From the NCBI GenBank assembly GCA_000435595.1, contig FR895443.1, positions 1-21,683 on the forward strand: a DNA stretch of 21,683 nucleotides. Reading direction: 5' to 3'. Made by a program: the position numbers and the translations under genes. The notes beneath the pieces are model-generated. The model was not told the origin of the DNA. It worked only from the letters and a program-made list of their open reading frames with translations, and searched no databases. Below, piece after piece: positions 6,516 through 14,711 of the stretch. The first letter of the stretch is position 1; each line of letters opens with the position of its first letter. The stretch comes from Firmicutes bacterium CAG:882 (GTDB lineage Bacteria; Bacillota; Clostridia; Lachnospirales; Lachnospiraceae).

Positions 6516-8996
6516 ATGAGCAAGAAGATGAAGGACAAAGAGAACGAGAGCTTCATGATAAAGGCTGCCACCTTTATCGTTGACAAGAGAAATCTCTTCT
6601 TTCTGATTTTCGGAATATTGATTATCTTTTCTCTGGTGTCAAGCAGCTGGGTAAATGTAGAAAATTCGCTCTCGGCGTATCTGCCTGCCTCCACTGAGAC
6701 AAGCAAAGGTCTCAGCCGGATGGAAGATGAATTTATTACCTATGGTTCCGCAAAGGTCATGGTGACGAACATAACCTACGATACTGCGTGTGAGATATCC
6801 GATATGATTGAGAATATGGATTCGGTGGTTATGCTTACCTTTGATGAAACCAAGGATCATTACAATAATTTTTCCGCACTGTATGATGTGACATTTAATT
6901 ATCCGGAGACTGACGAGAGGGCACTTGAGGCATTGTCTGAGCTTGAGGATATGCTGTCTGATTATGACATATATGTATCGACTACCATGGGAGATGCATC
7001 GGCGGAACAGATTGCAAGTGAGATGTCGGTTATCACAGTGCTTGTCGCAATAATCGTTGTGACGGTTCTTCTTCTGACATCACAGACCTGGGCGGAGGTT
7101 CCGGTTCTTCTTCTGACATTCGTGGCGTCAATGCTCATAACCAATGGTACCAACTTCGTTATGGGTACTATTTCATTCGTGTCTAACTCGGTTACGGTCG
7201 TTCTTCAGCTCGCACTCTCGATTGACTACGCTATTATTTTCTGTAACAGATATAAGGAGGAGCATGAGAAGCTTCCTACAAGGGAGGCGGATATAGTTGC
7301 ACTCAGCAAAGCTATTCCGGAGATTTCTTCAAGCTCATTGACAACGATCGGCGGTCTTGTGGCTATGATGTTCATGCAGTTCGGAATAGGACGTGATATG
7401 GCACTATGTCTTATAAGGGCTATTTTTTTAAGTCTTTTGTCAGTGTTCTTTCTCATGCCGGGACTCATTATGCTTTTCGGAAATCTCATGGATAAGACAA
7501 AGCACAAGAGCTTCATCCCTAAGATTCCGTTTGTCGGAAAGTTCGCTTACAAGACAAGATTCATTATGCCTTTTGTGTTTGTCGGGATAATAGCCGCCGC
7601 ATATTTTGTATCATCAAAATGTCCTTATGTATACGGTTATTCGAAGATAGAGACACCTATACAGAGCGACTCACAGCTTGTTGATGAACTTATAGAGGAG
7701 AGCTTCGGAGTATCGAATATGGTTGCACTCACGGTTCCTTCGGGAAGCTATGATAAGGAGGCGAAGCTTATTTCCGACCTTGAAGCGTGCGATGAGGTTG
7801 AATCATGTATGGGACTTGCAAATACTGAGGCTATGGACGGGTATATGCTTGCCGATAAGCTTACGATTCGAGAATTCTCAGAGCTGCTCGAATTAGACTA
7901 CGAGGTGGCGGAGCTTCTCTATATGGCTTATGCGGTAAATGATGAGAATTATGCCAAGCTGGTTAACGGCTTGTCTAACTACAGCGTGCCGCTTATTGAT
8001 ATGATAATGTTCCTGTATGATGAGGTCGATGAGGGATATGTGACACTTGATGACGATCTTATGGATACACTCGAGAATGCACATACACTCATGAAGGTTG
8101 CAAAGGATCAGCTTCAGGGCGAGAATTACAGCCGTATTCTTGTATACTTAAATCTTCCTGAGGAGGGAGATGAGACGTTTGCTTTTCTCGATAAGATGCA
8201 TGACATGGCAGGAGAGTACTACCCGATAGACGAAGTGCTGATTCCGGGCGAGTCGATGAGCCAGTATGACTTGTATAAGACATTTCAGGTTGATAATACG
8301 GTCGTAAATGTTGTATCAATTCTTGCGGTGCTGGTTGTACTTTTGTTTACTTTCAAGTCTGCCGGAATGCCTGTGCTCCTTATTCTTGTTATCCAGGGTG
8401 CTATCTGGATTAACTTCGCGTTCCCTGCTTTGCAGAACAAAAACCTGTTCTTTATGAGTTACCTGATTGTAAGTTCAATACAGATGGGTGCCAACATTGA
8501 CTATGCCATTGTTATATCCGGACGATACATGGAGCTTAAGAATAAGATGAGCAAGGAGCAGGCGATAATCGAGACAATGAATTTTGCGTTTCCTACCATT
8601 GTCACATCGGGAACGATGCTTGCCATTGCAGGAATACTTATCGGTCAGATGTCATCGGACGGTGCCATCTGTGGTATCGGACAGTGCCTCGGACGAGGAA
8701 CTATTATTTCAATTATCATTGTAATGTTTGCTCTGCCACAGATTCTTCTCCTCGGAGAGAAGGTTATAGACAAGACATCATTTGCGGTTACAATACCGCT
8801 TAAGATGGAAAAGACGACGGGACTTATCCGTGTGGATGGAATCGTGAGCGGTCAGATAGAAGGAAATGTCGTAGGAGAGATGCATGGATTTATAAGAGGA
8901 AATGCCAGTCTGTTTATAAGCACGGGAAAGATAGAGCAAAAACAGGATGATGGCGGAAAGTTAGAGGAGCTGTATAATGATGAGAAAGACGAATAA
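6516..8996 (+). CDS. MMPL/RND superfamily membrane transporter
   Basis: This 826-residue protein has the two-fold architecture of RND-superfamily MMPL proteins. One membrane helix lies near residues 24-44, followed by a large outer loop (about 45-165) and a five-helix block. A second loop (about 365-595) and a second block follow. The proton-relay Asp-Tyr pairs are present in both halves: SIDYAI (Asp237, Tyr238) and NIDYAI (Asp662, Tyr663). Such proteins export lipids or other large molecules using the proton gradient; the cargo here is unknown. After the last helix a tail (about 763-810) has glycines in a regular pattern (GLIRVDGIVSGQIEGNVVGE), reminiscent of bactofilin-type strands and not part of the usual MMPL fold. 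ATG 6516 follows TGAGGAG (6501-6507); an upstream GTG at 6507 would lie within that site. It overlaps the next gene by 20 bases. Confidence 0.9.
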   Translation: MSKKMKDKENESFMIKAATFIVDKRNLFFLIFGILIIFSLVSSSWVNVENSLSAYLPASTETSKGLSRMEDEFITYGSAKVMVTNITYDTACEISDMIENMDSVVMLTFDETKDHYNNFSALYDVTFNYPETDERALEALSELEDMLSDYDIYVSTTMGDASAEQIASEMSVITVLVAIIVVTVLLLTSQTWAEVPVLLLTFVASMLITNGTNFVMGTISFVSNSVTVVLQLALSIDYAIIFCNRYKEEHEKLPTREADIVALSKAIPEISSSSLTTIGGLVAMMFMQFGIGRDMALCLIRAIFLSLLSVFFLMPGLIMLFGNLMDKTKHKSFIPKIPFVGKFAYKTRFIMPFVFVGIIAAAYFVSSKCPYVYGYSKIETPIQSDSQLVDELIEESFGVSNMVALTVPSGSYDKEAKLISDLEACDEVESCMGLANTEAMDGYMLADKLTIREFSELLELDYEVAELLYMAYAVNDENYAKLVNGLSNYSVPLIDMIMFLYDEVDEGYVTLDDDLMDTLENAHTLMKVAKDQLQGENYSRILVYLNLPEEGDETFAFLDKMHDMAGEYYPIDEVLIPGESMSQYDLYKTFQVDNTVVNVVSILAVLVVLLFTFKSAGMPVLLILVIQGAIWINFAFPALQNKNLFFMSYLIVSSIQMGANIDYAIVISGRYMELKNKMSKEQAIIETMNFAFPTIVTSGTMLAIAGILIGQMSSDGAICGIGQCLGRGTIISIIIVMFALPQILLLGEKVIDKTSFAVTIPLKMEKTTGLIRVDGIVSGQIEGNVVGEMHGFIRGNASLFISTGKIEQKQDDGGKLEELYNDEKDE

Positions 8997-11900
8997 GCTT
9001 AAAATCAAAAAAATCTGTGCGTATGCGCTCTCGCTGGCTCTTATATTCGGTACGGTTTCAGTTAATCAGGAAGCTTTTGTCTATGCTGAGGAGAGCTTTG
9101 AGGAACAGACACAGACGGTGTATATTTCTACGGTGGATGAGTTTGTGGCCTTTGCTTCACAGTGCTATATAGATTCATGGTCTAAGGATAAGGTTATTGA
9201 ACTTACGGCGGATCTTGACTTTACGGGAGCTGATATAGTGATGGTGCCGGTATTTGCCGGAAGGTTCAACGGGAACGGGCATACAATTTCCGGTCTTGAT
9301 TATGTCGGAGAGGGATATGTGACTGCACTTTTCAGATATGTTGAGGAATCTGGCGTTATTGATAATCTTAAAGTTGAAGGCAGCATTACAGCGAATGATG
9401 AGCAGGAATGTGTGGGCGGAATTGTCGGGAGCAATTACGGGACGATAAAGAATTGTACATTTAACGGCACCGTAAGCGGAAAAAAGACAATAGGCGGTAT
9501 TGCTGCATTTAACAAGAGCACAGGTATAATAAGAAAGTGCTATGCGATAGGAAATATATCAGGCTCGTATTATACAGGTGGCGTGACCGGAATTAATCAC
9601 GGAATAATAACGAATTGCAAGAATCTTGCAGGAATAAATGATGACAGTGAGTGGGTTGCTTCGGAGGATGAGATGAACTCTGATATCATAAGCAGCATCA
9701 CTGGTTCAGACGACAGAAGCGCGGTGAGAAGCGGAGTTGATACAGGTGGCATAGCCGGTTATTCTGATGGAATTATTGCAAGCTGCTACAATACCGGAAA
9801 TGTCGGATATGAGCATGTCGGATATAATATCGGTGGTATTGCCGGAAGGCAGTCAGGCATTGTCTCAATGTGTAATAACTCAGGCATAGTGAGCGGAAGA
9901 AAGGATGTCGGCGGTATTGTCGGACAGATGGAGCCTTATATAGAGGTTACTGAGGCGGAGACTATAAGAGCTTCCGTTAATGAGCTGCATGACCTTGTAG
10001 ACAAGACGCTTACAGACCTCACGGACGGCAAAAACGTGGTACATGCCGACCTTGAGGCTGTGCGTGAGCATGCTGACAATGCCGTTGATGTGGGACACCT
10101 GATGGCGGATGAGGTGTCAGAGTTTGCCAACAGCAACATGGACCAGCTTGATTTGATAACAGAACGTCTTGAGTATGTGGCGGATTCGATGCCTGCAGTG
10201 CTTGATTCGTTCAGTGCGGCGTCTGCCAACATGAATAATATGGGGGATGCCTTAAAGAAACTCAACAATGATATTGACATTAAGGCTCAGATTGATGCCA
10301 ACAGTGAGGACAAAGAGAAATATGACGCTGCCATTAATAAGATTGACTCGGCGATAGAACGTTTCAATGATTCGGTTAAGAATGGTTCATGGGATGAGAT
10401 AGATGCAATACTAAAGGATGAGAATGGAAATTATAAGGATTTCAGAGACCTGACGGATGACGAGAAGAAAGAAGTATTAGAGAAGTTAATTGACATAATG
10501 CAGAATGCCGAGGATATGTCACAGGCTGCCGGAGATATAATGAATGGCCTTGACACGGTGTATGATGTTGTGAAGCCTTATGTGGAACGGGCAGTGGATA
10601 ACGCGGGAGATGACATTGACAGGGCGGTTAATGAACTTCAAAAGTCCATATCGAATACAAATGACGCTATAAACGGTCTGAAGGGAATATTCACATATCT
10701 TAATGCACAGTCAGACATCAGGTTCACAAGACTTTCAGATGATTTTGACACGCATAGGCAGGAGCTTTATGATGAAATCAAGACCATATCGGATTACATG
10801 GGAAAGCTCGGTGATGATTCATCGGCATATTCGGATATTGTCAATGATGATATGAAAGCCGTGAACGATAAACTTGATGAGATATTTAACCTTATTCTTG
10901 ATAAGGTTGAGTCGTATACTGCTCTTAATACCGATGGACTATATGATGATGTATCAGATGAGGAGATAGATGCAGAGACAACAGGGCGTGTGGAGGGCTG
11001 CAACAATACGGGAGATGTTACCGCGGATATTAATGTCGGCGGAATTGCGGGCTCAATGGCGATTGACAACGATGACCTTGAGGACAGTGCGGCGGGCAAG
11101 GCAGATGTCTCTCCGGGAAGCCGTTATCTTATAAAGTGTGTGATAAATAACTGTCGAAATGACGGCTATATAACGGCTAAGAAGGACGGAGTCGGCGGTG
11201 TGGCAGGCTACATGAAGCTTGGTATTATCAGAGGGTCAACTTCATTCGGAAGTGTCAGGAGTTCCGACGGAGGATATGCGGGAGGTATATGCGGGCAGTC
11301 CTTATCTATGATTGTCGATTCGTATTCACTCTGTTCCGTTGAGGGAAGTAAGTATGTCGGCGGAATAGCAGGGTACGGCGATGCCATAAAGAACTGTTAT
11401 GCCATGGTATATCTTGAAGCAGAGTCGGGCAGAGTAGGAGCGATTGCAGGTCAGACTACCGCTTATGAGGATGAGGAAGAGGAGAACGATGACAAGGTAG
11501 TCAACAATTATTATGTTGATAACGGAGTTCATGGTATTGACGGAATAAGCTATATGGGAATCGCAGAGCCGGTAACATATGATAATCTTTTAAAAACAGC
11601 CGGTGTTCCGTCGGATTTTACACATCTTAGAATAACATTCCGAGTGGATGATACCTATGTCGGAACAAGAGAATATGCCTATGGCACGGATTTGTCGACG
11701 ATTGATTTTCCGGATATACCGGAGCGTTCCGGTTATTATGGTGTATGGCCTGACTTGTCGGGAAGAACGATGATAGGTAATCTGGTTGTAAACGGTGAAT
11801 ACAAAGAGAGTATAACCTCTGTCGAGAGTTCGGAGGGCGCGCTGAGCGGTAAGGCATATGCATTTATATCAAGTGAGTTTAATGAACAGGCACTTTTGCA

Positions 11901-12291
11901 TACTGCCATTATCTCTGATGCACCACAGGAGGCAAAGAGCAAGGAGTATGTCACCTACAGTGTCACTGCAGAGAATGTTAAAAATGCTGACAGTGAAGGG
12001 ATGAAGGTACGGCTTCTTAACCCTTATGAGAAGATTAAGGTGTACAGGCTGGACAACGGAGTATGGACTGAACTCACCGTCAAGGACAGAGGAAGCTATG
12101 TTGAGACGGTAATATACGGAACAGAGGGTGTGTTCTGCATTGTGAATGAACAACTAAACCCGATGATTTATTTCATAATCGGAGGCTCTGCTGCCGTTGT
12201 TATATGCGCCATTATGATTATAAAGCTTATCAGGAAGAGAAAGAATAAGAGCAGAAAAGGGAAGGAAAACGATAATGAATCTGAAGGTTAA
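8977..12291 (+). CDS. Exported GLUG-repeat protein with coiled-coil centre and C-terminal anchor
   Basis: I do not recognise this 1104-residue protein as a named family, but its architecture is clear. A signal peptide covers residues 1-37, with likely cleavage after VYA. Two blocks of GLUG-type repeats follow (about 140-320 and 668-830), with units such as VGGIVGSNYGTIKNC and VGGIAGYGDAIKNCY. Between them lies a largely helical, acidic stretch (about 330-650). A segment of uncertain fold (about 860-1060) precedes one membrane helix (1063-1082) and a very basic cytosolic tail RKRKNKSRKGK. GLUG repeats occur in surface and secreted proteins such as M26 peptidase N-termini, but no peptidase motif is seen here. 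AGAGGAG (8963-8969) lies inside the MMPL gene; the start is ATG 8977 or the adjacent ATG 8980. The 20-base overlap implies coupled translation and a shared envelope role. Binding or scaffold functions are inference only. Confidence 0.8.
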   Translation: MMRKTNKLKIKKICAYALSLALIFGTVSVNQEAFVYAEESFEEQTQTVYISTVDEFVAFASQCYIDSWSKDKVIELTADLDFTGADIVMVPVFAGRFNGNGHTISGLDYVGEGYVTALFRYVEESGVIDNLKVEGSITANDEQECVGGIVGSNYGTIKNCTFNGTVSGKKTIGGIAAFNKSTGIIRKCYAIGNISGSYYTGGVTGINHGIITNCKNLAGINDDSEWVASEDEMNSDIISSITGSDDRSAVRSGVDTGGIAGYSDGIIASCYNTGNVGYEHVGYNIGGIAGRQSGIVSMCNNSGIVSGRKDVGGIVGQMEPYIEVTEAETIRASVNELHDLVDKTLTDLTDGKNVVHADLEAVREHADNAVDVGHLMADEVSEFANSNMDQLDLITERLEYVADSMPAVLDSFSAASANMNNMGDALKKLNNDIDIKAQIDANSEDKEKYDAAINKIDSAIERFNDSVKNGSWDEIDAILKDENGNYKDFRDLTDDEKKEVLEKLIDIMQNAEDMSQAAGDIMNGLDTVYDVVKPYVERAVDNAGDDIDRAVNELQKSISNTNDAINGLKGIFTYLNAQSDIRFTRLSDDFDTHRQELYDEIKTISDYMGKLGDDSSAYSDIVNDDMKAVNDKLDEIFNLILDKVESYTALNTDGLYDDVSDEEIDAETTGRVEGCNNTGDVTADINVGGIAGSMAIDNDDLEDSAAGKADVSPGSRYLIKCVINNCRNDGYITAKKDGVGGVAGYMKLGIIRGSTSFGSVRSSDGGYAGGICGQSLSMIVDSYSLCSVEGSKYVGGIAGYGDAIKNCYAMVYLEAESGRVGAIAGQTTAYEDEEEENDDKVVNNYYVDNGVHGIDGISYMGIAEPVTYDNLLKTAGVPSDFTHLRITFRVDDTYVGTREYAYGTDLSTIDFPDIPERSGYYGVWPDLSGRTMIGNLVVNGEYKESITSVESSEGALSGKAYAFISSEFNEQALLHTAIISDAPQEAKSKEYVTYSVTAENVKNADSEGMKVRLLNPYEKIKVYRLDNGVWTELTVKDRGSYVETVIYGTEGVFCIVNEQLNPMIYFIIGGSAAVVICAIMIIKLIRKRKNKSRKGKENDNESEG

Positions 12292-13156
12292 CAGGCTCAA
12301 TGCTTCCGGTACGACATATATTGAGGAAAAGACGGTTTCGGATGGAGACAGTGAACATGTGGTTCCGGTCATAGGTTTTGAAACGTACAGAAATTACACA
12401 TGGCTTACACATGGCTTTTCAACAAGATATGGCGGTGTGAGCGATGGAATATATAAAAGCATGAACTTGAGCTTCTCACAAGGTGATGATGAAAGACGTG
12501 TCCTTAAAAATCACGGCATTATGGCGAAGACTATGGGGGTTGAGCTTGCAGATATGGTGTACTCGCATCAGACGCATACAACCAATGTGCTGCGCGTTAC
12601 GAGGGAGCATGCGGGTATGGGCTTTACCGTAACGAGGAATTTTCATGATGTTGACGGCTTTGTCACTGATGTGCCCGGTCTTATGCTTGTGACGGCGTAT
12701 GCTGATTGTGTGCCGCTTTATTTTGCAGATACAAGGCTTCATGTGATTGGCTTGTCACATTCGGGCTGGCGTGGGACTGTGAATAACATGGCACAGGCAA
12801 CCGTAGATAAAATGAGTTATGAATTCGGAAGCAGACCTTGCGATATTGCTGCATTTATCGGACCTTCGATATGTGCCTCCTGCTATGAGATCGGTGATGA
12901 TGTGGCTCGGAATTTCCGTGACAGGTATGGTGCCGAATCTGAAAAAATATTGACAAAAAAAGAGGCAGCGTCGGAGGATAAGTATTATCTTAACCTCCAT
13001 GCTGCCAACAGAATAAATATGCTTAATGCAGGAATATCTCCGCAGAATATTCATGTGACCGATATATGCACATGCTGTAATCCTGAATTGCTCTTTTCAC
13101 ACCGGGCATCGAAAGGAAAGCGCGGTGGATTGTGCGGGTATATGATGATTAATTGA
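12275..13156 (+). CDS. pgeF: PgeF/YfiH family protein (multicopper polyphenol oxidase-like, purine nucleoside phosphorylase)
   Basis: This 293-residue protein belongs to the YfiH/YlmD/LACC1 family (DUF152). Members bind zinc and have been linked to purine nucleoside phosphorolysis or deamination and, as PgeF, to editing of peptidoglycan precursors. The metal site is intact: His98 in SHQTHT, Cys145 in ADCVPL and His162 in HSGWRGT. The later motifs SICASCYEIGDDV and CTCCNPELLFSHRASKGKRGG are also present. The start overlaps the end of the GLUG-repeat gene by 17 bases, with AAGGGAAGG (12257-12265) upstream, so it is probably on the same transcript. No functional link to the two envelope genes is evident. 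It ends eight bases inside the opposing prs gene. Confidence 0.9.
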   Translation: MNLKVNRLNASGTTYIEEKTVSDGDSEHVVPVIGFETYRNYTWLTHGFSTRYGGVSDGIYKSMNLSFSQGDDERRVLKNHGIMAKTMGVELADMVYSHQTHTTNVLRVTREHAGMGFTVTRNFHDVDGFVTDVPGLMLVTAYADCVPLYFADTRLHVIGLSHSGWRGTVNNMAQATVDKMSYEFGSRPCDIAAFIGPSICASCYEIGDDVARNFRDRYGAESEKILTKKEAASEDKYYLNLHAANRINMLNAGISPQNIHVTDICTCCNPELLFSHRASKGKRGGLCGYMMIN

Positions 13157-14354
13157 TACCACGCTCTTTCTCATATTCAAGACGTGTCTCCTCATTATAC
13201 TTGTCAATAAGGTCGTGGATTCTCTCTGTAGGGTCCATAAGACCTCCGATTGACTTGTCATGGTTGAGAGCGTCGATAATCTTGGCTAAGAACTTGCTCA
13301 TGTCGGCTTCGATAAAGTAAGGCTTAGCCTTAATATTTTCACTTATGTAGGTGAGGTTGGTTGTAACGACACCTGTGATGTAGCCCTTGTTGTAATACTC
13401 GTCAAACTTAGCCATACCGTCGGTGAACAGTCCGAAGGTAGTGCAGACAAATACTCTTCTGCAGCCTCGCTGCTTTAAGTTAGCGGCAGTGTCAAGAATA
13501 CTCTCGCCGGATGATATCATATCGTCGATAACCATTACATCCATGCCTGTCACATCGCTTCCAAGGAACTCATGAGCAACAATAGGATTCTTTCCGTTGA
13601 CAACATGGGCATAATCACGTCTCTTGTAGAACATTCCCAGATCTACTCCGAGTACATTTGAGAAGTATACGGCACGGCTCATGGCACCTTCATCAGGAGA
13701 GATAATCATGAGATGGTCTTTATCTATGGTTATATCCTTGAACTTCCTGGTGATAGCCTTGATGAACTGGTACGGAGGCTGGAAATTGTCAAAACCTCTT
13801 AATGGAATTGAGTTGTTGACTCTTGGATCATGTGCATCAAAGGTAATAATATTGCTGACTCCCATCTTGGTAAGCTCCTGGAGAGCAAGTGCGGCATCTA
13901 AGGACTCAAGCTTGGAACGTTTATGCTGTCTGCTCTCATATAAGAATGGCATGATTACCGTGATTCTCTTGCAGTGTGAGCCTGCTGCGGCAATGATTCT
14001 CTTGAGATCCTGAAAATGATTGTCAGGTGACATATAGTTGGTGTGTCCGAATACCTTATAGGTTATGCTGTTATTGCACACATCGGTAAGAATATATAAA
14101 TCTGTTCCGCGCACGGAATCTAATATCTGTCCCTTGGCTTCTCCGGAACCGAATCTTGGACATTTGCTGTCTACAATGTAGGAATCTTCGAGGTAGCCCT
14201 TGAATTCAATACCTTCCTTGTGCTCGTTGTGTGCGTCGTTGCGGAACTGAACGATATAGTCGTTGACTTTGCTGCCGAGCTCTGCACAGCTTTCCATAAC
14301 GATAAGCTTAAGCGGAGCTACAGGAAGTGTTGTAAGTTCTTTTTCAGTGCTCAT
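13149..14354 (-). CDS. prs: Ribose-phosphate pyrophosphokinase, long divergent form
   Basis: This 401-residue protein makes PRPP from ribose 5-phosphate and ATP for nucleotide, His and Trp synthesis. Motifs in order are an N-terminal SGEAKGQILDSVRGTDLYIL block, the ATP-loop equivalent MPFLYESRQHKR, FDAHDP, SPDEGAMSRA and the PRPP loop VMVIDDMISSGESI. The protein is about 80 residues longer than standard bacterial Prs (around 315-320), with extra sequence at the N-terminus and in the second half. Several usual motifs are altered: RQHKR for RQDRK, SPDEG for SPDHG. It therefore belongs to a divergent subgroup, and activity is inferred. The start is the ATG complementary to 14352-14354. A TTG at 14423 would lengthen it but coincides with the -35 box. 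Stop codons of prs and pgeF overlap tail to tail. Confidence 0.85.
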   Translation of the reverse strand: MSTEKELTTLPVAPLKLIVMESCAELGSKVNDYIVQFRNDAHNEHKEGIEFKGYLEDSYIVDSKCPRFGSGEAKGQILDSVRGTDLYILTDVCNNSITYKVFGHTNYMSPDNHFQDLKRIIAAAGSHCKRITVIMPFLYESRQHKRSKLESLDAALALQELTKMGVSNIITFDAHDPRVNNSIPLRGFDNFQPPYQFIKAITRKFKDITIDKDHLMIISPDEGAMSRAVYFSNVLGVDLGMFYKRRDYAHVVNGKNPIVAHEFLGSDVTGMDVMVIDDMISSGESILDTAANLKQRGCRRVFVCTTFGLFTDGMAKFDEYYNKGYITGVVTTNLTYISENIKAKPYFIEADMSKFLAKIIDALNHDKSIGGLMDPTERIHDLIDKYNEETRLEYEKERGIN

Positions 14355-14394
14355 AAGTATGTCTGCCTTTCTTTGATAGATAGAGTATGTAAAT

Positions 14395-14423
14395 AGCTTA
14401 CGATTAATTTTACGGTTTGTCAA
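14395..14423 (-). promoter_or_regulatory. Candidate prs promoter
   Basis: On the minus strand a consensus TTGACA (14423-14418) is followed after 17 bases by TAAGCT (14400-14395). The -10 box is weak, with three of six consensus bases. It lies 40 bases before the prs ATG and back to back with the der promoter. Confidence 0.5.
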
Positions 14424-14454
14424 TCGTCATATCAACAGATATAAAGATAAAACC

Positions 14455-14483
14455 TTTACAAACGCAAAATTAATTGTTATGAT
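14455..14483 (+). promoter_or_regulatory. Candidate der promoter with extended -10
   Basis: TTTACA (14455-14460) and TATGAT (14478-14483) are 17 bases apart, and TGT just before the -10 box makes it an extended -10 (TGnTATGAT). Transcription would start near 14490, giving a der leader of about 220 bases that contains the structured element at 14509-14629. The 357-base gap between prs and der holds this promoter, the prs promoter, that element and a further hairpin. Confidence 0.6.
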
Positions 14484-14508
14484 GTAAATGATGCAAATTT
14501 TTAATTTT

Positions 14509-14629
14509 GAACGCAGAATAAGCAATCCCCTGCTTCAAGTGTGTAGAGCACTAAGCGGGGGGAAGGGGGATGCTTATGTCAGTGGGAGTTGAAAGCTCCC
14601 ACTGACAAGTTCGCAAAGCGACTGCGTTC
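14509..14629. other. Nested-hairpin element in the der leader
   Basis: An outer 8-bp perfect stem GAACGCAG (14509-14516) / CTGCGTTC (14622-14629) encloses two further structures. The first pairs 14518-14530 with 14566-14577 (ATAAGCA and TCCCC against GGGG and ATGCTTAT, with one bulged A). The second is a perfect 11-bp stem (14578-14588 / 14596-14606) built on GTCAGTGGGAG with loop TTGAAAG. Neither is followed by a T run, so these are not ordinary terminators. No open reading frame of note lies inside. The element could be a structured leader RNA, an independent small RNA, or a palindromic repetitive element; the sequence alone cannot decide. Confidence 0.6.
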
Positions 14630-14643
14630 ATGAGCAAGTAGCA

Positions 14644-14668
14644 AAAGCGGATTGCGAATGTCCGCTTT
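14644..14668 (+). repeat. Hairpin between the structured element and der
   Basis: A perfect 8-bp stem AAAGCGGA (14644-14651) / TCCGCTTT (14661-14668) closes a nine-base loop. ACAATCCC follows, so there is no T run and termination is unlikely. It is 43 bases before the der start and may belong to the same repetitive or leader element. Confidence 0.5.
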
Positions 14669-14711
14669 ACAATCCCACTGGAATATTTATTTTTATAAAG
14701 AGGTGAAAGCA

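Noticed and set aside
14355..14423. A longer prs reading frame starting at the TTG complementary to 14421-14423.
   Set aside because: That TTG is part of the TTGACA -35 box, no ribosome binding site precedes it, and the ATG at 14352-14354 gives a sensible N-terminus.
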